A DNA stretch of 64,000 nucleotides from Asterella californica. Taxonomy: Eukaryota; Streptophyta; Marchantiopsida; Marchantiales; Aytoniaceae. The notes beneath the pieces were generated by a model, which saw only the letters and a program-made list of their open reading frames with translations, did not search any database and had not been told where the DNA came from. The stretch lies in the NCBI GenBank assembly GCA_036924285.1, contig JAYKYS010000008.1, forward strand, positions 13,873,001-13,937,000, written 5' to 3'. This document shows positions 45,230 to 56,652 of the stretch, in pieces (positions within the stretch are counted from its first letter, which is position 1; each line of letters opens with the position of its first letter). The translations under genes and the position numbers were made by a program.

Positions 45230-46565
45230 ACGTCCTCATTGCTAAACTGCTGTTCGAAAACTTTCACTATAAGTAGGGCGTGTGCAAGATTGGTTGCAGG
45301 TTCCCATGTTGCTTCATGTAACATGTAACATGTAGCCTTTTCATTTTATCAAATAATTTACCCGTTGATGATGAGTCCCACGAACACGTTTCTTTAAGAT
45401 GCGTTCCACTTCAACTCTTCCTCGCCATCGATAATTTGAAGGAGAGATCGTGACTCTTGCGAATTGTCAAATTGAGGAGGTCGTGGTGTATATCGTCGTA
45501 ATAAAGACACATGAAAAGTGGATGAATCTTCATATGGGGTGGAAGTTCGAGTTGATATGCCACAGCTCTAATTCTACGAACAACAGAAAAAGGTCCGATG
45601 AAGCGAAGATTGAATTTACGATTGTCGATCAGAGTAAGGTTGGTTGTGGATAACCAAACTTGATCACCAATCGTGAACTCTTCATGCCGACGGTATCCAT
45701 CGACATATTACTTTTGTCGATTCTGAGCAACTTGTAGTTTCACCTTAGCTTTTTCCACTCTTTGTTGAATTCGTGCAACGAATTTATTGACAGCATCCAC
45801 TTTGGTGTTGATTGACGACGTCGTGTCGAACCGTGTCAAACTTGTTGGTGTGAGAGGATGTTCGCCGTACTTGAGATAAAAAGATGTTTCACGAGTAGAT
45901 GCACTGAGGGAGTTATTGTAAGCAAATTCTACCAAAAGGAATAAGGTGTCCCACTTCGCTTGTTCCTCCAGAGTAAAGACTCATAGTATATCTTCAATAG
46001 TGCGATTGGCTCTTTCTGTTTGTCCATCGATTTGTGAGTGATAAGCAGTAGACATAGCAAGTTTGATCTTGAACAGACCAAATAGGGTTCTCCAAAACAT
46101 GCCAATAAACTGAGGACCTCTATTTGTTATATGCACACGCGATAGACCGTGCTGAGCAAAAATGGTGTTCAAATATAATTGAGCAAGTTGCGATGCTGAG
46201 ACGTCTTTCGTGGTTGGTCGGAGGTGGATCATCTTGCAGAGCTTATCGACGAAGACGACTATGGAGTCAAAATCTGAGCTGGTCATGGGTAGTTCACACA
46301 CTAAGTCCATATTAACATGTTCTCAACGTTTGGAAGGGATCGGGAGGGGTTGAAGAAGACCGAAAAGTGCTTGATTTGTAGCCTTATTTTGTTGATACAT
46401 TGCACAACTCCGAGTGTATACTGCAACATCCTCTGCCATCTTGGACCAATAGAACACTCGTTGGACTGTTTCCAATGTCTTTTCTGCCCCCATGTGTCCT
46501 GCAATGACTGAATCGTGACATTCAGTTAGTATGGTAGTACGTAATTCTGGATCATCTAGATCCAT
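45230..46565 (-). pseudogene. Integrase and chromodomain of the chromovirus
   Basis: Pieces in several frames encode the zinc-binding domain (ECHDSVIAGHMG), the catalytic core (D in MDLVCELP, D/N region at HITNRGPQF, E in DGQTERANRTI), the C-terminal MVEFAYNNS to HPLTP region, a GPF module and a chromodomain (VERILKK, then YLIK-stop-KGY, then EATWEPATNLA). The stop inside the chromodomain is at 45341-45343. A 7-bp duplication shifts the frame shortly after. The second Asp of the core appears as N (ITNRG), which would inactivate it. Confidence 0.8.
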
Positions 46566-47965
46566 AACTTTTCTTCATGGAATACCAAACTATGGTTACG
46601 GGTGATGGTTCTTGAAGGTTTTGCTGCTACAATCTGTACATCTGTTCTTGTGCCCTTGATCAATTTTGTCCAGAAGTCAAAATTCACCTTGATTTCAGAG
46701 ACTATGTTATGCATCATAGGCATGCAAGTTAATGCATCAGCAATTTGCTTCTTGTCCTCAACATACGTTGAATCGCTGTCTTCATTCTGCCCAACAGATT
46801 TGTCTCTTAGAGAGATCATTCTACGTTCTCCAATAGACTAAAAGTTTGTGGTCTGTCTCGACCATCGCTGTCTCCATTCTGTCATAGATAGTGCTTCCGA
46901 TGCTTCGTGACGAGGACTATCGTCAATTTTTCTCTTTTGGTGGTATGGGTAGTTTTGTTCTACTGGTAATAACTTTTGAGAGAAGTATACAATTGGATGT
47001 CAACCATGCTTCCATTCTTGCTCCAACATCGTCCCTATTGTCGTGCTTGATGCGTCCGTTGCTAACTTGATAAGTTTTTTCGGGGTGTATCACTTGAGGA
47101 TCGGAGCAAGTACTAGTGCGGTCTTTAGTGCTTGAAAATTTACTTCTTGCGCTGTTCCCCACATCCATTTCTTTTCTTTGCCTAACAGGGCAATTAGTGA
47201 TTGTGCAAGCTTGGCAAAATGCTTAACAAATCTACGATAAAATCTTGTCAATCCCAAGAAGTTCTTAAGTTGAGTCTGATCTTCTGGAGCTTTCCATTGT
47301 TGGATGACAACAATTTTATCTGTCATTACTTGTATGCCTTCTGTACCTACTTTGTGTCTTAAGTAATCCAGCTCCGTTTTGCCAAATTCACATTTTGAAA
47401 TGTTGACATATAATTTATTTTGACGGAGTACTTGGAGAACCTCTTTCAAATGGTGCACATGTTCTTTCATAGTTTTGCTATAGACTAGGATGTCGTCAAG
47501 AAATACAACGACTGATCTGTCTAAGTACGGACGGAATATGTCATTCATCAAGCCCATCAAGGTGGCTAGTGCATTTGTGACATCACTAAGTATTCGAAGT
47601 GATCATACCTTGTTCGAAAGGCAGTCTTCTCCACATCTTCTCAGCAATTCGAATCTGGTTATACCCGCTCCGTAAGTCTAGCTTCGTGAAGTACTTTGCT
47701 CCTTCGAGTTGGTGAACAAGTCATCCATCCGAGGTAATGGATACTTATTCTTCACCGTTTGTTGATTGAGTGCTCGATAATTGATGCACATCCGTAGGAT
47801 GTTATCCTTTTTCTTCACAAAAAGGACTGGAGCTCCATATCGTGACACGCTGGGCTGGATAAAGCTTTTCTGCAACATCTCTTCGATTTGTGCCTTGCAC
47901 TCTTCCAATTCATGTGATGCTAGTCTGTATGGGGTCTTACAAGGAGGGGTGTTCTCTGGAATCAT
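46556..47965 (-). pseudogene. Reverse transcriptase and RNase H of the chromovirus
   Basis: The fragments 47965-47678 ([40 protein letters not shown]) and 47560-47090 (active site FLDDILVYSK, then NFLGLTRFYRRFVKHFA) lie in different frames, with the palm between them partly lost. RNase H is scattered over 47070-46560, with no intact catalytic set recognised. Confidence 0.8.
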
Positions 47966-48236
47966 CTCGATTTGTGATCAATCTTTCATTTTGATGATAG
48001 CCCTGAAGGAAGATCATCAAGAAAGACATCCTCATATTCTGCTATCACATTTGTCAAGCTTTCTGGAATTTGTCCCTCGAGTCGTGCACTCGGGACCTCT
48101 CTTATTAAACTCCAAAACAAACATCGTTATTACGTATAGCACTCGTACCTATTACATACAAAGGCAAGTTCTGTCTTCGAGATCTCACTCTATCTCCAAA
48201 GATTTTTCATTGTTTGATTTTCATCACTTTTCTTCG

Positions 48237-48542
48237 TCAATCCACTTTGGGATTATACTGCTCCATCCACGGCATACCCAATATGACATCATAATGGGCT
48301 AATTTGATCACTCGCCACTCAATGTCTTCGCGATATTCGCCTAAAGTAAGTTCTATCTTTCGAGATAGAGATTCAATCTTCTCAGTTTGTCCATTGGGTA
48401 GTTTCATCTCTTCACTCTCATCACTTTCTAACTCCATTCCCAACTTCATAGCAATCGATCGAGACAAAAAATTCTCTGTTGCACCAGGATCGATTAGTAC
48501 TCTCACCTGGGTCCCTTCCAAAACTCCATTTGTGACAATCAA
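48237..48542 (-). pseudogene. Protease region of the chromovirus
   Basis: The frame contains VLIDPGATENFLS (the D-S/T-G-A site, here DPGA), followed by VILGMPWMEQYNP, the typical ILGMPWL block of plant gypsy proteases. The Pro in place of Ser/Thr suggests loss of activity. Confidence 0.75.
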
Positions 48543-48624
48543 CTACGCATTATTTTTGTCAATCTCCTTCTCCTTCCCTCGTCTTTCTTCTCTCTCCTTG
48601 TACCAGTAAGGCCGCGAGGTGCAT

Positions 48625-49753
48625 TTATTGATGTTCTTCGTTTCTCAGTCTTGTTTCGACTTCTTCATTTCCTTCTATCTCGTTCAGATGATTCAAAGAT
48701 CGACGATATGGAAGTCTTGGATCTCGAGGAAAACAATTTCGGTAGTTTGCAGCTATGTGGCCGAATCGTCCACAGTTATAACATCGACGTTGCTCGGGTT
48801 GAGATGCAGCATTCTTGATACCTTTTCTTCTAGGAGCTCCTTGACGTCGTTCTTCTTGCCGTCCTCGACGATCTCCATCTTGAAACTGTCGTGGTTGATA
48901 GCGGATGTTGTCTAGCTCCATGGATGTCGGACCGTCTGCATACGAGATTTTGGATTGATTTTGGTGATTTGATGGAATCATCACTTCTCCTCCTAATGCT
49001 CCAGTAATTCTTTGAGCGCAAGCGATGGTCTCAACAATCGTGAGTGGATTTTGCATCATTATTTCTTGTCGGATTCTTTTTTCAACCCCCTCTTGAAATT
49101 ATCAAGAGCTTCCGTTGGACTCGTATCAGTGATTGCAACTTGCAAGTCGAAAAAAGCTTCTACATACTCTTGAAGGCTTCCCTTCTGTTTCAATCCTCAC
49201 ATCCTCGTTCGAGCCATTTGCACAGAATCCATAGATTAGAAATTCTTCAACAGATCTTCTTGCATTGCAATCCATGTTACTGTTTTTCCTTCCGTCAACA
49301 CCGATCTCTCCCATGCATCATACCACATGAGAACTTTATCCTTCAAGTATCCACATGCAAACACTCCCGCTGCATGATCTGTGATTTGCGTACTGAAAAG
49401 TCGTAAATATCGATTCATCTGAGAAATCCAATTCTCGACTATTCTCATGATTGTTGATTTTTGTACGGTTCAATGTTACATGTCTTCTTCATTCGTAGTA
49501 ATAAGGCACTTTCATCGTCGACTCAAGTTCTAACAATTTGTACCACGGGTTCCCTTGATACAGCTTGCTCTCCCACCATTGGTATTCTTTGAGACGATCT
49601 TCCTTTTCCAACGTCTGTCATACTCTGACCCTCGAGGTTCAATATTTTGTTCTGTAGTGCGTCAATCGTCATCTTCATCTCCTGAAATTCGATCAGCATG
49701 CCCTGCATCAATTCTTGCATCACCAACTTTGGATTTGGAGGTTGCGGCTCCAT
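48625..49753 (-). pseudogene. gag of the chromovirus
   Basis: An ATG at 49753 opens the N-terminal part (MEPQPPNPKLVMQELMQG). The capsid part follows at 49448-49236 (RIVENWISQMNRYLRLF) and the tail at 49059-48625, with the knuckle CYNCGRFGHIAANY in which the last Cys is Tyr. The three parts are in different frames or separated by stops. Confidence 0.75.
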
Positions 49754-50327
49754 GATCGCTCTCTCTCTTTCTTTCTAACGACACAAAAGTTTCAAGCTTT
49801 TCTTAATATAGAGTTATGACGGCCACTCGGAAACGTTTGTACATTACAGGTACTACAAAAGAGACAGGAGAATCGATTATCTCGCGGTAGAAATCCTCAC
49901 CAAAATTTCTAATCACAAACTCTCTATGTAACGATTTTGGTCTGCAGACATAGCGGATCTCCACCCACGTGTTGAAGAGAACAAGAGCGGGTAGGTTTAG
50001 ATTCATGCTCACTAAATCAAGATGTAGACGATCAAATCCCAACTGGCTGCATATGTCACTACTGGAAGAATCACCGGGATTGACAAATTCATCACTTGAC
50101 TCATGAAATCCTCACTGAAATGATAAACAAGATACACTTGAAAATGCTCAAGACGTAGATACATAAGCTTGATGTGGAAATGATTCAAGAATGGTAATTT
50201 TGGAGCTGAATATCTACCCCCATCCATCATATAGCTCTCTTGATCTTTTCGACGCACTCAGAGTTCCAATTGCCAGGTACCTCAATCAAAGGTCTTTCTA
50301 AGAAGAATAATCCGCTTTCTTATAATT

Positions 50328-50343
50328 CCTTGCTCTGATATCA
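50328..50343 (-). other. Primer-binding site of the chromovirus
   Basis: On the minus strand TGATATCAGAGC follows the end of the 5' LTR. It is one base off TGGTATCAGAGC, the usual initiator-tRNA-Met site of plant elements. Confidence 0.75.
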
Positions 50344-50344
50344 T

Positions 50345-50458
50345 TGTAAGATGGGCTCTAGAGTGAACTCAAAACTCGAATGTCCGTGATGGTGCATCCG
50401 CAACCTTTATATAGTGAGAGGAATAGTACATGATAAACTTCCGATCAATGTTGATTTA
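50345..50458 (-). repeat. Truncated 5' LTR of the chromovirus (last 114 bp)
   Basis: It matches 44753-44866 including the TATA box, then similarity stops at about 50458, where the next element starts. About 340 bp, including the whole heat-shock array, are missing. Confidence 0.8.
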
Positions 50459-51760
50459 ACAAGAGCTCGATAAAAAATAAGTATCCCATATCCTTGATGG
50501 ACGAGACTATGGACCGGCTCGTGCAAGGCAGGTTCTTCACGAAGCTCGATTTAAGGTCCGAGTACTATCAGATCCGCATTGCGGACGAAGATGAAGAAAA
50601 GACGGCGATAATTACAAGGTACGAGTTGTACGAGTATACGATACTCTCGTTTGGACTCTCCAACGCCTCGGTTACGTTCTGCAGACTGATGAATGATATC
50701 CTAAGAGAACAGCTGGATGAGTCTGTCATAGTATACTTAGATGCCATCATTGTGTACTCTTCGACCTAGGCCAAGCACCTCGGAGATGTGGAAAAGGTAT
50801 TTCGCAAGCTCGAGAAGGAAAAGCTGGTCCTTAAGGCATCCAAGTGTTCTTTCGGACAAGAAAGCATTGTCTTCCTTGGCTCTTTGATCGACAAGGATGG
50901 GGTACACATCAACCGTAGGAAAGTCCAGTCGATTCAGGACTGACCGGTGCCCAAGACTGTGGTCGAGATCAGGTCGTTTCTCGGATTGACTTTCTATTTC
51001 CAAAAATTCATTCAGAAGTTTAGACACATAGCCTCTCTCATTTTCGATCTCCTTAGGGATTGTAAGAAGCCCTTCCATTGGAACTTGCCCCAGCAGAAGA
51101 CTTTCGATGCCCTTAAGAATGCACTGACTGAAGCCCCGGTCCTGGTGCTGTCGAAGTTAGGAGAACCTTTTGAGGTACACATCAACGTCTCTTAGTTGGC
51201 GATCGAGGGTGTCCTTATGCAAAGAGATCACCTCGTAACGTTCGAGTCACACCGGTTAAGCGAGCAAGAGATCAAGTGGGAGACACACGAACAAGAGATG
51301 CTCGCTGTCATCTAGTGCCTTAAGCGCTAGGAGCACTATCTCTCCAGCGAGATAAGCATCGTGACGGACAATATCAGTAACACATATTTCGTCACGAAAC
51401 CCAAGTTGAGTCTCAAGCAGCAGAGGTGGCAGTTAGAACTCTCACGCTACAATCTGACTTGGAGGTATCGAAAAGAGAAAGACAACGCCCCGGTTGACGC
51501 TCTTTCACGTTAGATCCAGGCCTTGACTTCGACCCCTCACTCAAACCTCCTGGACTTCGTCCGAAGGGCCACTGCCCTTGACCCTCAGGTCACACAATGG
51601 TCTCGACAGAGGATGGAGGACCCGAGAATGAAGCATTTAGGACAACAGGACGGCTTGTGGTATTACAAGCAGTCTCGCTTGTATATACCGCCTGGCCCCT
51701 TAAACCACAACTGGGGGTATAAAAGACCCCAGTGGACACGTGGGGCTTCCCCCCCCCCCA
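50459..51760 (+). pseudogene. Third gypsy fragment: RT, RNase H and start of integrase
   Basis: A single frame runs the full length with no frameshift. It encodes [32 protein letters not shown], the active site YLDAI (degenerate YLDDI), IRSFLGLTFYFQKFI, RNase H remnants (EVHINVS for the usual TDAS region, EQEMLAVI, VTDNISNTY) and the RNase H to integrase linker. Six stops lie in frame: TAG 50767, TGA 50941, TAG 51193, 51313, 51328 and 51511. The 5' side is cut by the junction with the chromovirus LTR, and the integrase core is absent. Confidence 0.85.
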
Positions 51761-51790
51761 CTGTAGCAAGAGCGGGGCACTAACGGCGGT
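51712..51790 (+). promoter_or_regulatory. Promoter-like segment with TATA box and G-box
   Basis: GGGGTATAAAAGACCCC (TATA box inside a short palindrome) is followed by CACGTG (G-box) and a C-run (51751-51760). It could serve the ORF at 52173 or be the 3' LTR region of the preceding gypsy fragment. Confidence 0.4.
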
Positions 51791-51954
51791 TCCCTCACGG
51801 CCGTTCTTTTCCTGAACGATATTTCGCTCTCTAGGTTATCGTCCTTGCTCTTTACGTTTTCTCGTCTACTTCCACTCAAGCTGTTCTTGCGCTCTTCGCT
51901 TGGATTGTAGTCGTCATAGTAGTCGTTGGGTTGTAGTCGTCATACAACTACCTT

Positions 51955-52085
51955 CTCTCTATTTGGTGCTCAGCTTGACGTTTCGAGGTTCACAATACTC
52001 TCTTCTTGGTGCTCAGCTTGACGTTTCGAGGTTCACAGTACTCTCTTCTTGGTGCTCAACTTGAGTTCGTGGTTCACAGTTCACC
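51955..52085 (+). repeat. 44-bp tandem repeat, about three copies
   Basis: TTGGTGCTCAGCTTGACGTT followed by TCGAGGTTCACAATACTCTC recurs three times with rising divergence. It lies between the promoter-like segment and the ORF at 52173, so it may be a leader. Confidence 0.8.
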
Positions 52086-52172
52086 CACATTGCTGCAGTG
52101 TGTAGTGTGCTCATCTTCACGTTTCTCGGTTCACAGATTTACCACATTGCTGTGGAAAGGACAGAGACAGTC

Positions 52173-52559
52173 ATGGACTCTTCTACTCAACCATCTCTGG
52201 AGTTGGTTCTCGAGGATATTTATAAGATATCCTGGCATGTACGTGTGGTTCCTGGAGGTCCTCAGCGCAAGAACCGTTTTTGTTCAGTGAGTAAGTTTAG
52301 AGAGCTATTCCCACGTTATTGTGCCGCATGTGAGGTAACAGCAGCTGAGTTGGGCTTAGAAAAATCAGACGGGTTGATTTTGTATGCAGCTTTCAGTTTT
52401 TCAGAGTCTGAGCCGAAGAGAAAACGATTCGTAGTATACAAACAGCTCGCCCGTGTTATTGGATTTGTGGAAAGGACTCTCTTCCCATCTGTTTTAGAAG
52501 CTGTTGTTCAATGTACCTGGGAAACACCTGGTGAAACTCATGTGGGTTTTGTGGTTTGA
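52173..52559 (+). CDS. Hypothetical 128-residue protein
   Basis: The frame has an ATG at 52173 and no introns are needed. I recognise no family. The protein is mixed alpha/beta in look, with FCSVSKFRELFPRYCAACE and FVVYKQLARVIGFVERTLF. No signal peptide, membrane segment or metal site is convincing. Its setting right after a gypsy fragment, tandem repeats and a TATA-like element suggests that it may belong to a transposable element rather than be a cellular gene. Confidence 0.35.
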   Translation: MDSSTQPSLELVLEDIYKISWHVRVVPGGPQRKNRFCSVSKFRELFPRYCAACEVTAAELGLEKSDGLILYAAFSFSESEPKRKRFVVYKQLARVIGFVERTLFPSVLEAVVQCTWETPGETHVGFVV

Positions 52560-54621
52560 TTTTTCAGAGTTTTTTTGTGATCTTTTTGGCAATAGACCTC
52601 TTCACCCGTGTGAACCATTGACAGTATGTGTCAATGGTGAGAGGTGACGACCTTCTGTTGCAACTGGTGCAGTGAAGGGGGTTCAACTCCCTCCGGAAAG
52701 ACTCTCTTTGTTTAGTTCTTCAAGAGGGCTTACTGATCTCTATCCTCGAAAAGAGTGCCTCTATTCTCAATCGCTTTCTATTCGTCGTCCGTTCCGCACT
52801 CGATGGTTGTGTCGACACTCTACCCATGATAATGTTTTTCGTCTAGTCTTTGTCGCCTTCCACTTCCTCGCGTTCGTTGCTCCTGCGTGCAAAACGTCCA
52901 GCTCGAGGAAGAGAGACTCCTCCCAAGTGAGAACCCTATCTCCCCAACCAATTGCCTTCTGCCACGCGAGACTGAACAGGGTCACGAGAATCGAAGCGAC
53001 ACGATCTTCAAGAAGGTCACTTCGACTTTCACGGTTCCCGCGTCGACTTCCTCTTTTTCGGACTTCATCTTTTCTTCCTCGGATTTTGTTCCTTCTTTCT
53101 GTCCTCGGGATTTGTGTCATCTACTCGGACTAGGGGGTCCCTTCTCCTTCCTCTCGCGCTTAGCTCGACTGTCACGTCCGTCCGCTGGATCCGCGCCGCA
53201 TGTCACCTAGTCGCTTCGTCTTCCGTGCCTTCGCGGCTTTCTTGGGTGTCGTGTGCAGGCCACGAGGACGAGGTCTTCGCGACTTGTGCTCACGGACGCA
53301 GGTGGTCCTTATGACCCGTCTCTTACGTGGACTCGCTTTAGTGGCTCGCGGAGTGGCTAAGAGGTGCCCTTAAAGAAAATGCCTGAGGTTTCCATTCTCG
53401 TTAATTAGTTATACATCGAGATATTTCTATATGAAAATCCTCATCTCTTTTCTCATCACAAGATGGAATCATGCTATCCATAGATAATTATGAGAGAACT
53501 GTCTCATCTATTTAAAATTGTGAATCAAATTTATAATATCTTCAGATTTTAAACCTAAAGAACTGAATCGAGATGGATATGTGTTAACTCTACTATTAAA
53601 CATAACTTGATTCAAAAAGAAAGATTGATATTTTGAATTCAATTTTTTTCCAATATAGACTTCTAAATAAATGACATTCATTTTATATCAATGTATCCGT
53701 AAATTCATGCGATGAATCTCAACTTTATCTATCATACCACCGACATGTTCTCGTGAATGCATCGTCTAAACACTTGCGGTATTCATAAACATGATTAATT
53801 TCTTTCAATTCATTTTGAATGCTCAATTCACTTTTCAAATTTCAATTCAAACGATAATTTTAGACGTCTCTCTAAATCCCACTAGGATCATTTACTCACA
53901 AGAAGAAAGTTACTTTTCTACAATCATTAAAATTAATGAACTAGGATAATATTCTTCGGTCCATTAGAGAATCTTCTTTGTTAACTTTGACACCCATTAT
54001 TATAAACATTCAACAAGACTCCAAAATACTTGGAGAAAGCTATCTATTCCTCGAATATTACCACATAGAAGACGCTTGTCGACCTTTTAGCGAGTTTTTG
54101 AAAAGTGATTCCGCATGGAACATCATTTATCTGTCTTGGCCGAATCCAGTTGGATTCCAGCCTTGTTGGCCTGAAAGTTGTGCCTTGATTGGACGAAAGG
54201 TGAATAGCCATAACACTCGACCAGAAACAGCAAAGTGCGGTACACGTCTGCAATGACCAGTCCATCATCGAAAGTCCACAAGTCACCAGACATGTCAGTA
54301 GACTGACATGAGAATCAGGTTAGAAAAGGAGAACCCGGGTGATTGGATCCTAGTCAGCTACAGTACCGGGTGCGACTTCACGTTCTTGTAAGTTGTAACT
54401 GGTTGAAGTTCCCTGGGAGGCTCAGAAGTGTTTACTCTCATTCATGAGGACCTGCTGACCGGGACGCGGTCGCTCAGTGACCGGATGGGAAGGGTGCTGG
54501 ATTACTCGTTTCCGCAACATTTGCTGGTCACTTTCCACGGAAAAACGAAGGGTTTCGAACTGAGAACTGTCAGCTTCAGTGCTGATAGTAATACGCAGTA
54601 CAAGTGGGAGTTGAATACACA
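52560..54621. other. Stretch without confident gene
   Basis: Overlapping frames at 52672-53314 lack recognisable domains and lie in a GC-richer patch. The rest to 54250 is AT-rich. The part after 54250 is likely the 5' UTR and promoter of the transporter gene. Confidence 0.4.
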
Positions 54622-56652
54622 ATGTTGCAACATTTAGCCCCTACGTTCTCAGCGTCGAGATTCGGTTTTCCTTCTGCAGCTGCGAGTGCCAACTATGAGG
54701 TTTGCACCTACCGTAAGGACGTAGGACACTTGACTTCACCGCTGAGGAACAGAAGTGGCTCAAGAACTACTTCGACCCGGAGGAGAAGTTGCAGAGTTGC
54801 GGTGTCTCAACAGGACTATTCTTCCATTGCGAAGGATTTACAGCCCAGTTTAGGTCTGGATTCGGGAGCAAAACAGGAAAATCTGCTTTTGAGGGAAGGC
54901 GACGATCATATTTCTTCAGGAGCGGGGAGTTTAAGATCGACTGAACATCTCGTAGAGGAATCCCAAGGAGTGGGAGGCGATGAAGAGGCTTTTGAAGAAG
55001 GAGATTCTGCTGAAGAGTATATCGGAGCGCAAGCGCTGTCGCTGTCGCTGGAGGAGGAGGCTGGAGGCGACCTTGGGAAAGGAGACATCAGAAAGGATGG
55101 GAGAAACTACCGAAGTTGTTCACCCGAGGTGAGCGGGAGTGATGACGCCAAGGTAGCGGTCGACGGAGGTGAAGGAATTTCTCAAGATGTTGATTTTCGC
55201 ACGCTGGTATCCGCGATGGGGCTGATTATGGGAACGGCAGTGGGACCGGGAATTTTGGGTTTGCCTGCTGCGACATTGCCTGCTGGAATTCAGGCTTCAA
55301 CGTTGATGATCATCGGAGCATGGGCGTATGTGACATCTTCCATTCTTCTGGTGGCGGAGAGCAGCTGTGCGTTGATGGCGCAGAGAGGCGAAAAGGAAGT
55401 CAGTTTTACAGGCTTGGTCGAGCACACTTTGGGCTACAGGGGAGCTCGAGTTGTGGCATTGGTGTATGCGTCTTTGAATTACGCTCTCCTCGTGGCATGC
55501 GTAGCAGGGCTGGGATCCATTCTTCATGGGTGGTTACCGATGCCGGCAGGTTTATGGAGTGCAGGCAGTGCGGCCATAGTGGGCGGGCTGGTGGCGTTTG
55601 CTCCCTTTAAAATTCTCGACGGATTCAACCGAGCATTGTGCGCTTTGATGCTGACAGCCATCACGAGCCTGGTTGCGATTGGGGTGTTTGCAGGAAAAGG
55701 ATTAGTAACAAATTATGGTTTCTCTCCGAGCTTCTCTTATGCTTCAGTCCTCTCAGCAGTGCCGGTGACGGTGCTCACTCTGGGCTTCCATGTGATCACA
55801 CCAGTGGTTTGCAGAGTGATGAAAGGCAGGCCTCAGGAAACTCGGAAAGCCATACTCTTGGGAGGCGCTGTGCCTCTGGCGATGGTGCTGGCCTGGAACA
55901 GTGTGGTCCTTAGTCTAGCTGGTCCCAACAGGTCCTCTGCTCTGGATCCCATCAAACTTCTACTCTCTTTGAACCAATCTGCTGCTCCTGCCGTCCAAGC
56001 GTTTGCCTTTGCTGCTCTTGGCACAACGCTAATTGGCTATTCTGTCAGCTTCCCGAAACAGCTTGCTGATACAGTTCAGATTTTCAGCAAAGGAGCTCGA
56101 CCAGAAGAAGAATTTGAGAGCAGAAAAAAAGAACAAGATGATGGGGACAGATTTTTTGCACAAACTCAGCCATTGTTATGGGCTCTTTGTCCCCCGACAG
56201 TAGCGGCCGTCCTGTGGCCTACAGCTTTCGCTTCGGCTCTTGATTTTGCTGGTGTGTATGCAAACTGCTTTCTCTTTGGGGTCCTCCCTCCTGTAATGAC
56301 CTGGATATACCGCTCTCAACGGAATACAGAGTAAGTCCATCGAAAACGACCCATGGCCCTGTTCTTGTCTCATTCTCTCGTTCATTGGGTTTAAATGATC
56401 AGATGAAGACTGCTGGTAGGGCTTCAGTATTCATAGTTGACTAGTTTTGTTCCCTTTATGGCCTCGTGAAATGAATGGTTCTCCCAGCTTCCACTTTCAA
56501 GAGCTTTGTGTATCAGTTGGAGCTAAAGATCATGTTTTTACAGGGCCAATATGTCGTCTGAAAAGGATCAGCTTTTGGTTCCAGGAGGCAATTTATTTCT
56601 CTCAGTGCTTTTTGTGATCTCGATCTTACTTGGAGTTAGACGCAGAATATAA
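54622..56652 (+). CDS. Tyrosine-permease-family transporter, probably plastidial
   Basis: Two exons (54622-56330 and 56544-56652) give 605 residues. The frame of exon 1 reaches a stop at 56332-56334, but that stop is in the intron: donor GTAAGT begins at 56331, acceptor TTTTTACAG ends at 56543, and exon 2 continues in phase with VPGGNLFLSVLFVISILLG, a last membrane segment. The membrane domain (residues about 197-605) opens with GLIMGTAVGPGILGLPAATL and has FHVITPVVCRVM and GTTLIGYSVSFPKQLAD, typical of the HAAAP aromatic amino-acid family. Residues 1-60 are rich in Ser, Thr and Arg, like a plastid transit peptide. Residues 80-190 are acidic and disordered-looking, making the pre-membrane part longer than I expect. 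The substrate is probably tyrosine or another aromatic amino acid. Confidence 0.88.

Larger units (their letters stand above)
44753..50458 (-). mobile_element. Chromovirus (Ty3/gypsy with chromodomain), decayed
   Basis: On the minus strand this has a truncated 5' LTR (50345-50458), an initiator-tRNA-Met-type PBS, gag, protease, RT-RNase H, integrase, chromodomain, PPT and a complete 3' LTR (44753-45206). Coding frames are split by many stops and shifts. The LTR matches (44753-44866 against 50345-50458) differ at several sites, so it is older than element A. The 5-bp flank CTCGC (44748-44752) may be half of a target duplication, and the other flank is lost. Confidence 0.9.

Noticed and set aside
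52672..53314. Overlapping frames of 66-153 codons
   Set aside because: They occur in several frames on both strands of a GC-richer patch, are Ser/Arg-rich and have no family resemblance.
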